Counted from the first letter of the stretch, positions 1 through 7,542 are shown. The stretch: DNA of 10,216 bases from JAWXBG01 sp044375415 (GCA_044375415.1 JBILMS010000089.1:1-10216); one strand, 5' to 3'. Notes: generated by a model from the sequence alone, not told the origin. Program-made: numbers and translations.

Positions 1-1950
1 AAGATCAAGGTCGAGCGTATTTCTTGCTACATCTCCGGCATTTCGTGCAGGCGATAAAAATTGAAGGCTGAAGTCATTGGCATTCGGGTTAGTGAATAGA
101 GGATCAAGATCAAGATTATTTGTTCCGGGAAATCCACTTTGAATAACATTGTACTCGGCTTCAACATTTAAGTCTGTATTAGCAAATTGACCGGAATTAT
201 CCCAAACGATAGAATTGTACATTTCCAAATACAGGTCCGCGGTAAATCCACCACAGACATACGGATTTGGCTTGTCACTCGTATTCTGCGCAATAGTGGT
301 TTCTATAACCTTCAAGTTACTTGATTCCGAGCAAGCAAGGGCTATAGTTGTTGTTTCATTGCTGATCGCCCCAACACTGTGGTTGTCGCGGACCAGACAA
401 TTGTTTAGTTCAACATCTGAATTACATAGATATAAGGCGGGATAATCTCGGGTGGTATTGTCATAGATTTCACAATGCCTGATATCAACTTCTGATTCCA
501 GTGCAAGTATTGCTGAGAAGGCTCCTATATTTTCCACACCATAAGCCCTGCGAATATGCAAACCATCTATGAGTGCATTCACATTATCAAAATGAATAAT
601 TACTTTGGAGTTATCGGTGATATCGTTAAGTGAACCAATTGCCCCACTCAGAATAGTTTCATTTACACCCCAATCCCTATCAGAGCGATTGATCTCGTTG
701 CCGGCGAATCCACCATACAACTTGATATTTTTGTCTACTACAAATGCAATATCTCGGTTTGTGCCGGAAGTGGGTTTATAGATGCCATTGGCAATCCATA
801 GTTCCTGACCTTCCAATGAAGCGGTCAAAGCATCCTGAAGATCCTCGTAAGCATTGGTCCATGAGGTACCGTTGTTCAATCCATTGGCGTTGATGTCGAC
901 ATAAACGACAGAAGAAATCTGATTTTCAAAACAGCCAATATCAACATTACCATCGAATATTCTAAGCTGATGATTGAGATCGTTGGAATTGCTGGCATAT
1001 GAGTTTATCCCCTCATTTCTTGCCGGAGAAATGAACTGCAATGTGAAATCATTTTGCGCTTGATCTGTAAATTTCGGATTTTCGTAAATGCAATTACTAA
1101 CTACATCGTACAGATTTCTATTGGGAACAACGCTGTAATAGACCTCTGCGTATGCTTGGTTTGATGATGCATTGCTGTCGTTATTCCAAATGATAGTATT
1201 GTGAATGATGTAGTGTGCTACTTCTCCGGTAACATAATCCTCATAACCACCAAACAAGACTGCAAACGATTCTATTTTCGAATTTTGAGTAATGGTGCAT
1301 CCTTGAATTTCCGTAAGGGTATTTGCCGCGTTACATTTTATAATACCACCTGCTTCATTTGTATTTTGGTAGATTAGACAGTCTCTCAATATTAAATGAC
1401 CTTCGGTATTTGCCACAGGACCAATGTATGAATAGTTCGATTTGAAGATACAATGCTCAACTTCCAAGGTGGCGTCTTCTTCAAGTCGAAGGGCAGATGA
1501 GTTGTAGGTGCCGGCTGTACTATACGTTTTCGTCAGAGTGAATCCATCAATTCTCGAAGAAATACTTCCTGCCTTCGAAATGAGAATGCGGCTATTGTCA
1601 GTGTCCAATGACTGATTCCCAATATTACCCGATAACGTTGTGACATGTGCATTCCAATCTCTCTGCCCAGAAGTTGTCTCATTTCCGCTGAATCCACCGA
1701 GAAGATCAATATCGTCGGGAATTTCAAAAGAAACAAGTTGATTAATGCCGGAAGTTGGCTTGTAAATTCCCTCAGCGACCCAAATTTCATCTCCCGCAGA
1801 TGCAGCCGCCAAAGCGTCTTGAAGATCTTCGTAGGCATTGGCCCAGGATGTCCCGTTATTGGCTCCATTGGCATCGATGTCAACATAAATAATGGAGGCA
1901 TGTGCCAGTTGAAAAAGTAAGAAAAACAAAGTGAAAGAGAAACACTTCAT
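1..1950 (-). CDS. Secreted protein with tandem choice-of-anchor Q beta-helix modules (3' end outside window)
   Basis: I read this frame by hand from the ATG at 1950 to the window edge: 650 codons with no stop, so the gene is intact as far as visible and its C-terminus lies outside. Residues 1-18 form a signal peptide (hydrophobic core, then AHA before the likely cut). Two homologous modules follow, starting near residue 20 and residue 348, in register at a spacing of 328 residues. Each begins with YVDI-N/D-ANG-NNGTSW-NAYEDLQDAL, continues with an IYKPTSG segment and a GGF-GNE segment, and runs into short parallel beta-helix-like rungs with SPARN near the end. Module 1 closes with DIGCFE at 337-342, matching the DIGAYE-like end of choice-of-anchor Q domains. 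Module 2 is cut about where that motif is expected. The family is extracellular, with pectate-lyase-like folds of mostly unknown ligand. A T9SS sorting domain or further modules probably follow, which is inference. A catalytic role is not shown. Confidence 0.9.
   Translation of the reverse strand, partial: MKCFSFTLFFLLFQLAHASIIYVDIDANGANNGTSWANAYEDLQDALAAASAGDEIWVAEGIYKPTSGINQLVSFEIPDDIDLLGGFSGNETTSGQRDWNAHVTTLSGNIGNQSLDTDNSRILISKAGSISSRIDGFTLTKTYSTAGTYNSSALRLEEDATLEVEHCIFKSNYSYIGPVANTEGHLILRDCLIYQNTNEAGGIIKCNAANTLTEIQGCTITQNSKIESFAVLFGGYEDYVTGEVAHYIIHNTIIWNNDSNASSNQAYAEVYYSVVPNRNLYDVVSNCIYENPKFTDQAQNDFTLQFISPARNEGINSYASNSNDLNHQLRIFDGNVDIGCFENQISSVVYVDINANGLNNGTSWTNAYEDLQDALTASLEGQELWIANGIYKPTSGTNRDIAFVVDKNIKLYGGFAGNEINRSDRDWGVNETILSGAIGSLNDITDNSKVIIHFDNVNALIDGLHIRRAYGVENIGAFSAILALESEVDIRHCEIYDNTTRDYPALYLCNSDVELNNCLVRDNHSVGAISNETTTIALACSESSNLKVIETTIAQNTSDKPNPYVCGGFTADLYLEMYNSIVWDNSGQFANTDLNVEAEYNVIQSGFPGTNNLDLDPLFTNPNANDFSLQFLSPARNAGDVARNTLDLDL
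20..1893 (-). repeat. Two-copy coding repeat, period 984 bp (328 codons)
   Basis: The module starts encoding YVDI lie at about 1887 and 903, exactly 984 bp apart, and the nucleotide similarity is highest just after them. The segments encoding NAYEDLQDAL at about 1815-1845 and 831-861 differ mainly at third codon positions. Similarity falls in the variable beta-helix rungs and returns around SPARN (about 1005-1025 and 40-55). This is an intragenic domain duplication inside the beta-helix protein, kept in frame, and not a mobile repeat. Confidence 0.85.
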
Positions 1951-1963
1951 AACGATAGAATGT

Positions 1964-1977
1964 TTGGTTAAGTGAAC
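1964..1977 (-). promoter_or_regulatory. Shared leader motif, copy 1
   Basis: The minus strand carries GTTCACTTAACCAA, ending 13 nt before the beta-helix gene's start codon. The identical 14-mer stands just before the start of the neighbouring secreted-protein gene (4478-4491). In both places TTTTGTA precedes it by 8 or 9 nt. No Shine-Dalgarno sequence is present, as is normal in Bacteroidota, so the motif may take part in translation initiation or in common regulation. Confidence 0.5.
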
Positions 1978-1988
1978 TATTTGGGGTA

Positions 1989-1996
1989 CAAAAGTT
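1989..1996 (-). promoter_or_regulatory. Possible -7 element of the beta-helix gene
   Basis: On the minus strand this reads AACTTTTG, one mismatch from the Bacteroidota -7 consensus TAnnTTTG. Transcription would begin near 1982 and give a leader of about 32 nt before the ATG at 1950. No clear TTG sits at the -33 distance. Support comes mainly from the next gene, which has a similar ATTTTG-like element (AGTTTTG) at nearly the same distance from the same leader motif. Confidence 0.35.
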
Positions 1997-2018
1997 CACC
2001 TTCCCTTACATTCTATCG

Positions 2019-2034
2019 TCACCCGTATGGGTGA
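2019..2034. other. Short hairpin between the two secreted-protein genes
   Basis: The sequence tcaccc-gtat-gggtga forms a perfect 6-bp stem with a 4-nt loop, about 46 bp downstream of the stop of the 796-residue protein gene. On the minus strand it is followed by CGATAG and not by a run of T, so it is at best a weak or factor-assisted terminator or an RNA 3'-end stabiliser for that gene. Confidence 0.3.
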
Positions 2035-2079
2035 AAAGATCTTTGTCTTGGCTTATACCTACTTGAGCATCGACGGAAA

Positions 2080-4470
2080 TTAGTTTTCTACAACCGCTTT
2101 CACCATTCGAGTGCCTTCAATCCCTTTCACCACAAAAGTATACATTCCGGACTCCAAAGAAAGGTTTGTCATCGCAAAGTCTCCTGTTGTCACCTGCTTT
2201 TGGTGCAACAATCTACCGACCCCGTCATATACATATAGCTCATGAATTCCCGGTCCCGGGAAAAGTATGCTTCCCTCTTCAATAGGATTAGGGTACAAAA
2301 TCAAGGGAGCGATTCCTTCGAATTCGTCCAGACTTGTAAAGTTCACAACATTACTCGTGGTATTACAAAACCATTCGTTGGCAGCAACCACCTGATAGGT
2401 CCCTGAAACGGTGGCTGTGAATGTTTGGGTATTTACATTTTCTACATATACATCGTTGACGTACCAGTACCAAGTGGAAGCATCAGCATCTGCCGTTAGA
2501 ATATTTCCATCGATGGTCAGAATGCCGTTGGGAGAGTCATGTATGGTCAAATCCATTTCGTTGGTCCCTGTGCAAATAGGATTGCTCATTTCGAGAGTAA
2601 CTTGAAGATTTTCTTCCTGTGCCGACTCGTAAACAAAATAGGGAGTGTTGTCGTAGTATTCTCCATCTACATACCAATTGAAATTTTCATAATACGTCAT
2701 ATCCGGTTCGATAACATAAGATAGACCGGCACATTGGTCATCTGTGGCCGGTAAAATCGCCGGATTACCGCGTTCAAAAATGGTATGCAAATACGTATTG
2801 GTAATAATCGGAGGATTTTCGTCGAAGTAGATTTGGGCGGTGTTGTGAATCTGTGTCCATGCTTCCAAACTTGCATAAGGTTTGATTCTGAAGACGACAT
2901 ACCCCTGACTGCCGGGTTCGTCGCTTTCCATCGAGGGTAGGAAGATATTGTCGAACATGAATTTTACCATCCCATTGTCTTCCACAACTGTATAAAAATT
3001 GTGAGAACCAAAGACAGGATAAAACGTTGATAGATCAAGTACATTTAAGTCCAAGATATCTTCAATGTATATATTCTCTGCCGGAAAGTTTCCGGTATTT
3101 TGAAAGCGAATACGATATTCAATTTCTTGATCGGCTGTAATCAAATGCTCTTCTGTGTAGCCTGCCGGTTCTGCATATTTATCATTTGGATCATATGCGC
3201 AAACTACGGTGGGTTCGAGGATCCAACTGTTTTCGTAAATCAGCTCGTCGTCGTTATTCACCAATTCCAAATCCATATTGAAAGGAAATACCTCTCCAAT
3301 TTGGTCAGTGCCCGGACCAAGGATGTGACATTGATAAAGCGCCATTTCACCGGGTATTAAATTGACAATGTTCCAGGTAAGCTGGCCCGGTATGTAATCA
3401 TTGTATGGAATGGCTCCGCTGAGATTTTCAGGGATCAGCGATTCATCGAATGTCATGGTGAAGCTTCCGTTGATTGTCACACTTCCGGTATTCTCGATAT
3501 ATAGCCCGGGATTAAATCCGTTGGTACAATGAATATCCATCATCCAAATGCAGCATGGACCGGAGACTTGAAGCATGGTATTATCCGTCGATACAAGAGG
3601 TATCTCAATACATGATGGAACAGTAACAGTGGAATTAAAAGCAGGGGAGATATCAAATACATCTGAATTGTCTATCCATTCAACAGTATAGGTTCCTGCG
3701 GGTAAATTATCTAGAGTGAAGCCTCCATTTGCATCGGTGTAAACAGTTATATCCGGTTCAACGAAATGAACGGCTTGATTGGCTAATAAGGGTTCAGTTA
3801 GAAAAACATCGGCAAAAGCGCCGTCGTTATTCGAATCAAAATACAGTAGTCCATGCGTATCATCACTGTTGAAATATGGGATCATAAGAGTTTCAGAAGC
3901 AGTGCAGCCATTGCTGTCCACGACTTGGATGCTATAAGTTCCTGAAGCTAAACCACAAGATGAGAATATATTATTGTCTTGGGTGAGTTCAATTCCATTT
4001 CCATTGAGGTACAGAGTATATCCCGGATTTCCTCCACAAATTTGTACTTCTGCGCATCCACCTGAACTGCAATTTTCAGGATCATCTGCATTTAACTCGC
4101 ATAAAGTTATTCCTGTAAAACCGACAACAGTACCACATTCATTTTCTGATAATAACAGATTGCCTAATCCATCATAAACAGATACTGTTAAGCAAACGGA
4201 GAAGGCTCCGGTGTTGGTAAGTATAAATCCGAAATAACCCGGTGTGAAGGTATCCGCAGTAGCAAGTGTTTGTCCGTCTTGAATTAACTCCCAGTGATAG
4301 GTTGTCAACGCTGCATCTGGGCAATTGAAATCATTCAAGACCACATATGATTCCAATGGAACGTCAGCGCAGGCGGGTGGCAAAACTTGTAGAAAAAGAT
4401 CGAGGGAACATTGCGTAAAACCGGTAGTGATAAGTACTTGAGTGCAAAGTAATAGAAGGTACTTTCTCAT
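2080..4470 (-). CDS. T9SS type A sorting domain-containing secreted protein (SdrD-like and DUF7619-like domains)
   Basis: The protein has 796 residues. Residues 1-20 are a signal peptide (MRKY followed by a Leu-rich core, ending GFTQ). Residues about 20-200 are Cys-rich Ig-like/PKD-like beta sandwiches, including VVDSNGCTAS near 185-195, typical of SprB-type repeats. Residues about 203-295 resemble an SdrD B-like/carboxypeptidase-regulatory fold (YFDSNNDGAF, then LDNLPAGTYTVEW). Residues about 423-565 match the DUF7619-type conserved block of Bacteroidota (AYDPNDK, YRIRFQNTGNFPAENIYIED, a GSHNF segment, then FDENPPIITN). Residues 723-796 are the T9SS type A sorting domain: LYPNP, a VYDGVGRLL strand, and a final MVKAVVEN. 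It should be exported by Sec, then moved across the outer membrane by the type IX system, with the tail removed by PorU. I see no catalytic motif; an adhesin or structural role is inference. The start is set by the signal peptide at the ATG. Confidence 0.88.
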   Translation of the reverse strand: MRKYLLLLCTQVLITTGFTQCSLDLFLQVLPPACADVPLESYVVLNDFNCPDAALTTYHWELIQDGQTLATADTFTPGYFGFILTNTGAFSVCLTVSVYDGLGNLLLSENECGTVVGFTGITLCELNADDPENCSSGGCAEVQICGGNPGYTLYLNGNGIELTQDNNIFSSCGLASGTYSIQVVDSNGCTASETLMIPYFNSDDTHGLLYFDSNNDGAFADVFLTEPLLANQAVHFVEPDITVYTDANGGFTLDNLPAGTYTVEWIDNSDVFDISPAFNSTVTVPSCIEIPLVSTDNTMLQVSGPCCIWMMDIHCTNGFNPGLYIENTGSVTINGSFTMTFDESLIPENLSGAIPYNDYIPGQLTWNIVNLIPGEMALYQCHILGPGTDQIGEVFPFNMDLELVNNDDELIYENSWILEPTVVCAYDPNDKYAEPAGYTEEHLITADQEIEYRIRFQNTGNFPAENIYIEDILDLNVLDLSTFYPVFGSHNFYTVVEDNGMVKFMFDNIFLPSMESDEPGSQGYVVFRIKPYASLEAWTQIHNTAQIYFDENPPIITNTYLHTIFERGNPAILPATDDQCAGLSYVIEPDMTYYENFNWYVDGEYYDNTPYFVYESAQEENLQVTLEMSNPICTGTNEMDLTIHDSPNGILTIDGNILTADADASTWYWYVNDVYVENVNTQTFTATVSGTYQVVAANEWFCNTTSNVVNFTSLDEFEGIAPLILYPNPIEEGSILFPGPGIHELYVYDGVGRLLHQKQVTTGDFAMTNLSLESGMYTFVVKGIEGTRMVKAVVEN

Positions 4471-4477
4471 GAGAAGG

Positions 4478-4491
4478 TTGGTTAAGTGAAC
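4478..4491 (-). promoter_or_regulatory. Shared leader motif, copy 2
   Basis: The minus strand reads GTTCACTTAACCAA, ending 7 nt before the ATG of the 796-residue secreted-protein gene. It is identical to the element before the beta-helix gene at 1964-1977. TTTTGTA lies 8 nt upstream. The similarity stops beyond this block, so a recent duplication of the whole upstream region is unlikely. Confidence 0.5.
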
Positions 4492-4501
4492 GCAATTTAT
4501 A

Positions 4502-4509
4502 CAAAACTG
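4502..4509 (-). promoter_or_regulatory. Possible -7 element of the 796-residue protein gene
   Basis: The minus strand reads CAGTTTTG, one mismatch from TAnnTTTG. The predicted start of transcription is near 4495, giving a leader of about 25 nt that begins just before the shared motif. A TTTGG lies about 22 nt upstream, slightly far for a -33 element. Confidence 0.35.
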
Positions 4510-4550
4510 ATTAAAATCACCCTACGAAATCCAAATGGTCTGAACTTTAA

Positions 4551-4576
4551 TTGAAGTAGCTCCGGACTTATCTTTG
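4551..4576 (+). promoter_or_regulatory. Promoter of the outer-membrane protein operon
   Basis: TATCTTTG at 4569-4576 matches the Bacteroidota -7 consensus TAnnTTTG perfectly. A TTG at 4551-4553 may be the -33 element, though the 15-nt spacing is a little short. Transcription would start near 4583 and give a leader of about 16 nt before the ATG at 4599. It lies divergently back to back with the promoter of the 796-residue protein gene. Confidence 0.6.
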
Positions 4577-4598
4577 ACGAATATTTCAGCGCGTGAAT

Positions 4599-5990
4599 AT
4601 GTATAAGGAAATTTTGTTGGCATTCCTTTTAATTGTAGGTGTGCAAAGTGCCTTCTCCCAAAAACAAGACGCCATGTACACCGCCGGTTGGCAGTTTGGC
4701 GATATCAATTTGGGAGATGAATTAGGTAGCCACTCATTCGATGGTTTTCATGTTCGCATGAATCTATTGGAATTCGGGAACACGAGAGCTTTTATCCCAA
4801 AACCTCAGGATTCTACAACATCTATTGCCGTGAATCATCTGAGTTTTGGTGCTCGCATTTCATTTGGCGAAAACGTAGCGCTCGGTCGACGGAAATATGA
4901 TATCTGGGGTGCTCTTTTAAAACCCTACGCATACATTGGTTTTAGCCGATTTAAATTCGATGAGGTAATGCCGAATGCGCAGAAAAGCACGACATGGGGA
5001 CTTGAAATTGCCCCGGTCGTAAGTCTGCAATTGCCTTATGTGGTCGGTGAGTTGCGTTTAAACACGATTCTCAATTTCTCAAGCAAAGGTGGACTTCCTA
5101 CTTTCATGTTTGCGCCAACGATTAATATCGATGCGGATGCGCTCTTCCATGTATTCGATCCGCAAATTTCATTCAATGGTGTACGAAGGGGAATGAGCAT
5201 CAAAGATTCTACGGCGTATAACAAAGAATACGATATGGGAACAGGTAAGTACTACTACGATACCGAATATTATCGTGTATATACGCCCTACGAATACGAA
5301 CAATATGTGTACAATACAGGGCCTTATCAATCACTCGGTATTCGCTACACCTATGAAAACAAATCGTACGTAGGAGCCACTAAAATGTGGGGACTCGCAT
5401 ACACAGCTCGTGCCGGTAGTTTTGGTATTGATGCGATTTTTGATAGAGGTAGAATGGGATTTGCATCGTCCATGGAATTGCCTAGCACTACAACTGATCT
5501 GCATGTGAAAGACAACAACATCAACAAAGATGATTCAAGATTTATAGGAACCGTGCAAGCAGATGTTGTGAAAGCGCGTGTATTAGTTGACGTGATAGAT
5601 GCCATTTCGAGTATGGGTAGGAGTGATGATCCACTGGGTGCTACAAAATTCATTCGTATCATGGGAGGAGTAGGTCTTGGTTACGCTTGGTTTAGCGATG
5701 CCAAATTCCAAGACCCGCTGGCTGTTCAGGAACTCGATCAAATGTTTGCGGCCGACACAGGACTTTATCGAAATCATCGAACAGATCAGCGTTTGATGAG
5801 AAGTTCGATCGTCACCAATTTGGTTTTAGGTTTCGAAATGGGAAATTTGTCGGTTATGTGGGAGCGAAATCTTTTCAGAAATGCTTCGTTGGCAAGTACT
5901 CCTGCCATTACCTTCATGTATTCGGTTCCCTTGAGAAGGATTATTGATAAGTATAGAGTCATTCATTTATTAAATAAAAATGAAGAATAG
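4599..5990 (+). CDS. Predicted outer-membrane beta-barrel protein, unknown function (first of a pair)
   Basis: The open frame can begin at GTG 4593, but the ATG at 4599 is the better start: it gives MYKEILLAFLLIVGVQSAFSQ, a clean signal peptide cut after AFS or AFSQ, and a mature protein of about 440 residues. The body alternates short amphipathic strands (HLSFGARISFG, KPYAYIGFSRF, VGELRLNTILNFS, IRIMGGVGLGYAWF, SIVTNLVLGFEMG) with polar loops, as in outer-membrane barrels. Residues about 205-262 are very rich in tyrosine, with 11 Tyr in 27 residues around 217-243, probably a surface loop. The protein ends in a basic and acidic tail and not the usual terminal aromatic residue. The stop lies 3 nt before the next start, so the two genes are almost certainly co-transcribed. 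I do not recognise the family; no enzyme or transporter motif is visible. Confidence 0.82.
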   Translation: MYKEILLAFLLIVGVQSAFSQKQDAMYTAGWQFGDINLGDELGSHSFDGFHVRMNLLEFGNTRAFIPKPQDSTTSIAVNHLSFGARISFGENVALGRRKYDIWGALLKPYAYIGFSRFKFDEVMPNAQKSTTWGLEIAPVVSLQLPYVVGELRLNTILNFSSKGGLPTFMFAPTINIDADALFHVFDPQISFNGVRRGMSIKDSTAYNKEYDMGTGKYYYDTEYYRVYTPYEYEQYVYNTGPYQSLGIRYTYENKSYVGATKMWGLAYTARAGSFGIDAIFDRGRMGFASSMELPSTTTDLHVKDNNINKDDSRFIGTVQADVVKARVLVDVIDAISSMGRSDDPLGATKFIRIMGGVGLGYAWFSDAKFQDPLAVQELDQMFAADTGLYRNHRTDQRLMRSSIVTNLVLGFEMGNLSVMWERNLFRNASLASTPAITFMYSVPLRRIIDKYRVIHLLNKNEE

Positions 5991-5993
5991 ACT

Positions 5994-6881
5994 ATGAAAA
6001 AGTTGATATATCAAGTAGTTTTAATTCTTGTTTTGTTTGGTTCGACCTTTTCATGTTTCGCGCAGGATTTGGGAAACGAAAATTTGTTGAACAGCAGCGA
6101 CGAGTGGAGAGGTTTTTCTTTTAGTTTAAGTGCACAGGCTTACACGTCTATTTTTGACATAAACAATAGGGAGAACAGCGCTAGATTGGGTGTTTTCAGT
6201 CTTCGTTCAAGGGCATACATCACCAAAAGGTTTTTGGCTAAAGCAGAGGTATTCCTCCATCCCGAGGACCGAACGAATTTGATGAGCATTCCGGAGCACA
6301 TCAATCGTCAGTTTTCATTTGGTTGGATGAGTGAGGCCGGAGTAGGAATTGGATTTGGAATGGAAAACGGCGATCGTTATTTCGGGACGGGCGATGAACA
6401 TGATAGCACATGGCACGATCTGCGTTTCAGGGCTCCGGGACAAACAAGTTACAAGTTTATCGAAGACTTATATGTTCGACAGTATGGCAACATTTATCAT
6501 GTTTCCTTGAATATAGGAATGAATTTTCTGACGGAGAGTTCGTGGAAGGATACGCAGCTTCGTAATCCGCGAAATACGGAGTCGATGCATTACGTGGATT
6601 TTGAATGGAGGTTTTTGTTTGCACCGAAGATGCAATATGATCACTTTGTGATGGTGCAACCTCCGTATGCTGAGGAGGCAGTAATGTATGAATCGAGTGA
6701 TGTGAAGAGTTCTAAATTTGGAACGTCGTTTTTGGTTCATGTCAAGATGCCATCGCGGATCATTGTCAATTTTGAACTAGGACTTAAACCCGGTCTCAAA
6801 AACCGTTGGGCCGACTACAAAATGTTCACCAACATCTTCCTCATGGCGGGAGTGGGGTATGGGTTGGATGCGTTTTATTGA
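5994..6881 (+). CDS. Predicted outer-membrane beta-barrel protein, unknown function (second of a pair)
   Basis: The protein has 295 residues. Residues 1-24 are a signal peptide (MKKLIYQ, hydrophobic core, CFAQ). The Cys at 21 lacks a good lipobox, so signal peptidase I cleavage is more likely than lipidation. The rest is rich in alternating strands (FSFSLSAQAYTS, RSRAYITKRFLAKAEVFL, MSEAGVGIGFGM, IYHVSLNIGMNFL, RIIVNFELGLKPGL) and ends in GVGYGLDAFY, a final amphipathic strand with a C-terminal aromatic residue as the BAM complex prefers. It follows the preceding gene by 3 nt, suggesting translational coupling and a shared role in the outer membrane. Its last 7 bp overlap the convergent GxxExxY gene. 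No known family was recognised. Confidence 0.82.
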   Translation: MKKLIYQVVLILVLFGSTFSCFAQDLGNENLLNSSDEWRGFSFSLSAQAYTSIFDINNRENSARLGVFSLRSRAYITKRFLAKAEVFLHPEDRTNLMSIPEHINRQFSFGWMSEAGVGIGFGMENGDRYFGTGDEHDSTWHDLRFRAPGQTSYKFIEDLYVRQYGNIYHVSLNIGMNFLTESSWKDTQLRNPRNTESMHYVDFEWRFLFAPKMQYDHFVMVQPPYAEEAVMYESSDVKSSKFGTSFLVHVKMPSRIIVNFELGLKPGLKNRWADYKMFTNIFLMAGVGYGLDAFY

Positions 6882-7270
6882 TATTCTGGATCCAAACGGT
6901 TTATTACTCTTCGAATCCCTTTTTTCATTTGGGTTTCGTTGAAATTTAAAAGTAGCCCCAACTTGTAATCTCCAAATTTGAGGTAAGTTAGGACTTGGGC
7001 AATATGAATATCATTGATGGCATCAACACTTTTTATTTCGATGACAACCTTATCTTCAACTAGGATATCTAGTCTGTAACCGAGTTCGATTTTTTGAGTC
7101 TTATAATGAACGGGAAGTCCATGTTCAGCTTTGCAATGGAGGCCCATTTCTCGGAGTTCGAATAACAAACATTGTTTATAGGCATTTTCTAGAAGTCCTG
7201 GACCTAGGGTTTTGTGAATTCGAATTGCAGCCTCAACAATAAATCGGGAAATTTCGTTTTCAGTTTTCAT
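6875..7270 (-). CDS. GxxExxY family protein (PDDEXK_3-like)
   Basis: The 131-residue protein fits the small GxxExxY family. The signature is GLLENAY at residues 25-31, following the typical N-terminus with IHKTLGPG. A PD-(D/E)xK nuclease-like core follows: D68 in YRLDIL, then E78-I-K80 in VVIEIKS, and a later QVLTYL helix and GLLLNF strand. Family members are common in Bacteroidota and environmental genomes, often as single genes. The fold is that of a restriction-endonuclease-like nuclease, but a biological role is not established. All presumed core residues are present, so the gene looks intact. It faces the outer-membrane operon and overlaps its last codons. The adjoining region upstream holds the repeat island. 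The start at ATG 7270 gives the usual family length. Confidence 0.9.
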   Translation of the reverse strand: MKTENEISRFIVEAAIRIHKTLGPGLLENAYKQCLLFELREMGLHCKAEHGLPVHYKTQKIELGYRLDILVEDKVVIEIKSVDAINDIHIAQVLTYLKFGDYKLGLLLNFNETQMKKGIRRVINRLDPEYQ

Positions 7271-7505
7271 AATAATTGGAATTAATCCGGCGAAGAAATA
7301 GTTGGCCGTGCGAAAAATCTAATTATTCCAATTTTCGGAATTTCACAGTACCTAAGGAAGAATTTTATTATAGGAGAACTATTCAAGATAACAAAATAGC
7401 TTTGTACTAAATGAAACGAACCCAAAGCACACAAGGGAGTCCCAAAGTTCCCAAAGCTGTATGCTAAGTGAGCACAATTTCTTGCATTAAATGAAGTATA
7501 GCTTA
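7271..7505. other. Non-coding stretch upstream of the GxxExxY gene
   Basis: No convincing gene is present. Next to the GxxExxY start there is a 9-bp inverted repeat, aattggaat at 7274-7282 and attccaatt at 7325-7333. I found no clear promoter for that gene; a weak TAGATTTT on the minus strand is the nearest candidate. On the plus strand TAGCTTTG at 7397-7404 matches TAnnTTTG but has no -33 partner. At 7421-7456 three CCCAAAG heptamers occur, in the opposite orientation to the 37-bp repeats that begin at 7506. Confidence 0.5.
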
Positions 7506-7542
7506 GGGCTCCTTTGGGCCTTCTTAGGGTCCTTTGGGCTCC
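7506..7542. repeat. 37-bp intergenic repeat, copy A
   Basis: The unit has two GGG-CCTTTGGG half-units, at offsets 1 and 22, separated by CCTTCTTA, so the internal spacing is about two helical turns. Copy A differs from copy C by one base and from copy B by two. Inverted CCCAAAG heptamers 50-85 bp to its left could pair with it. Confidence 0.85.

Larger units (their letters stand above)
1952..2019. repeat. Nested symmetric inverted repeat upstream of the beta-helix gene
   Basis: The outer arms are a perfect 12-bp inverted repeat, acgatagaatgt at 1952-1963 and its complement at 2008-2019. The inner arms are a perfect 7-bp inverted repeat, gtgaact at 1972-1978 and agttcac at 1993-1999. Both unpaired gaps between outer and inner arms are 8 nt, so the structure is symmetric around a 14-nt centre. 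It spans the putative promoter and the leader motif and stops 1 bp before the start codon. It could be an operator, a cruciform, or a hairpin in read-through RNA from the upstream gene. There is no U-tract, so it is not a simple terminator. Confidence 0.6.

Noticed and set aside
1533..1920. Open frames of 122 and 91 codons near the left secreted-protein gene
   Set aside because: Both are alternative-frame shadows of the uninterrupted 650-codon beta-helix frame, which has a signal peptide and recognised modules.
4593..4595. GTG at 4593 as the start of the first outer-membrane protein
   Set aside because: The ATG two codons later gives an equally good signal peptide and is the commoner codon; GTG remains possible but has no added support.
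7411..7467. An 18-codon open frame (MKRTQSTQGS...) directly after a TAGCTTTG sequence at 7397-7404
   Set aside because: It is very short, made largely of the CCCAAAG heptamers that also occur as non-coding inverted echoes, and the -7-like element lacks a -33 partner.
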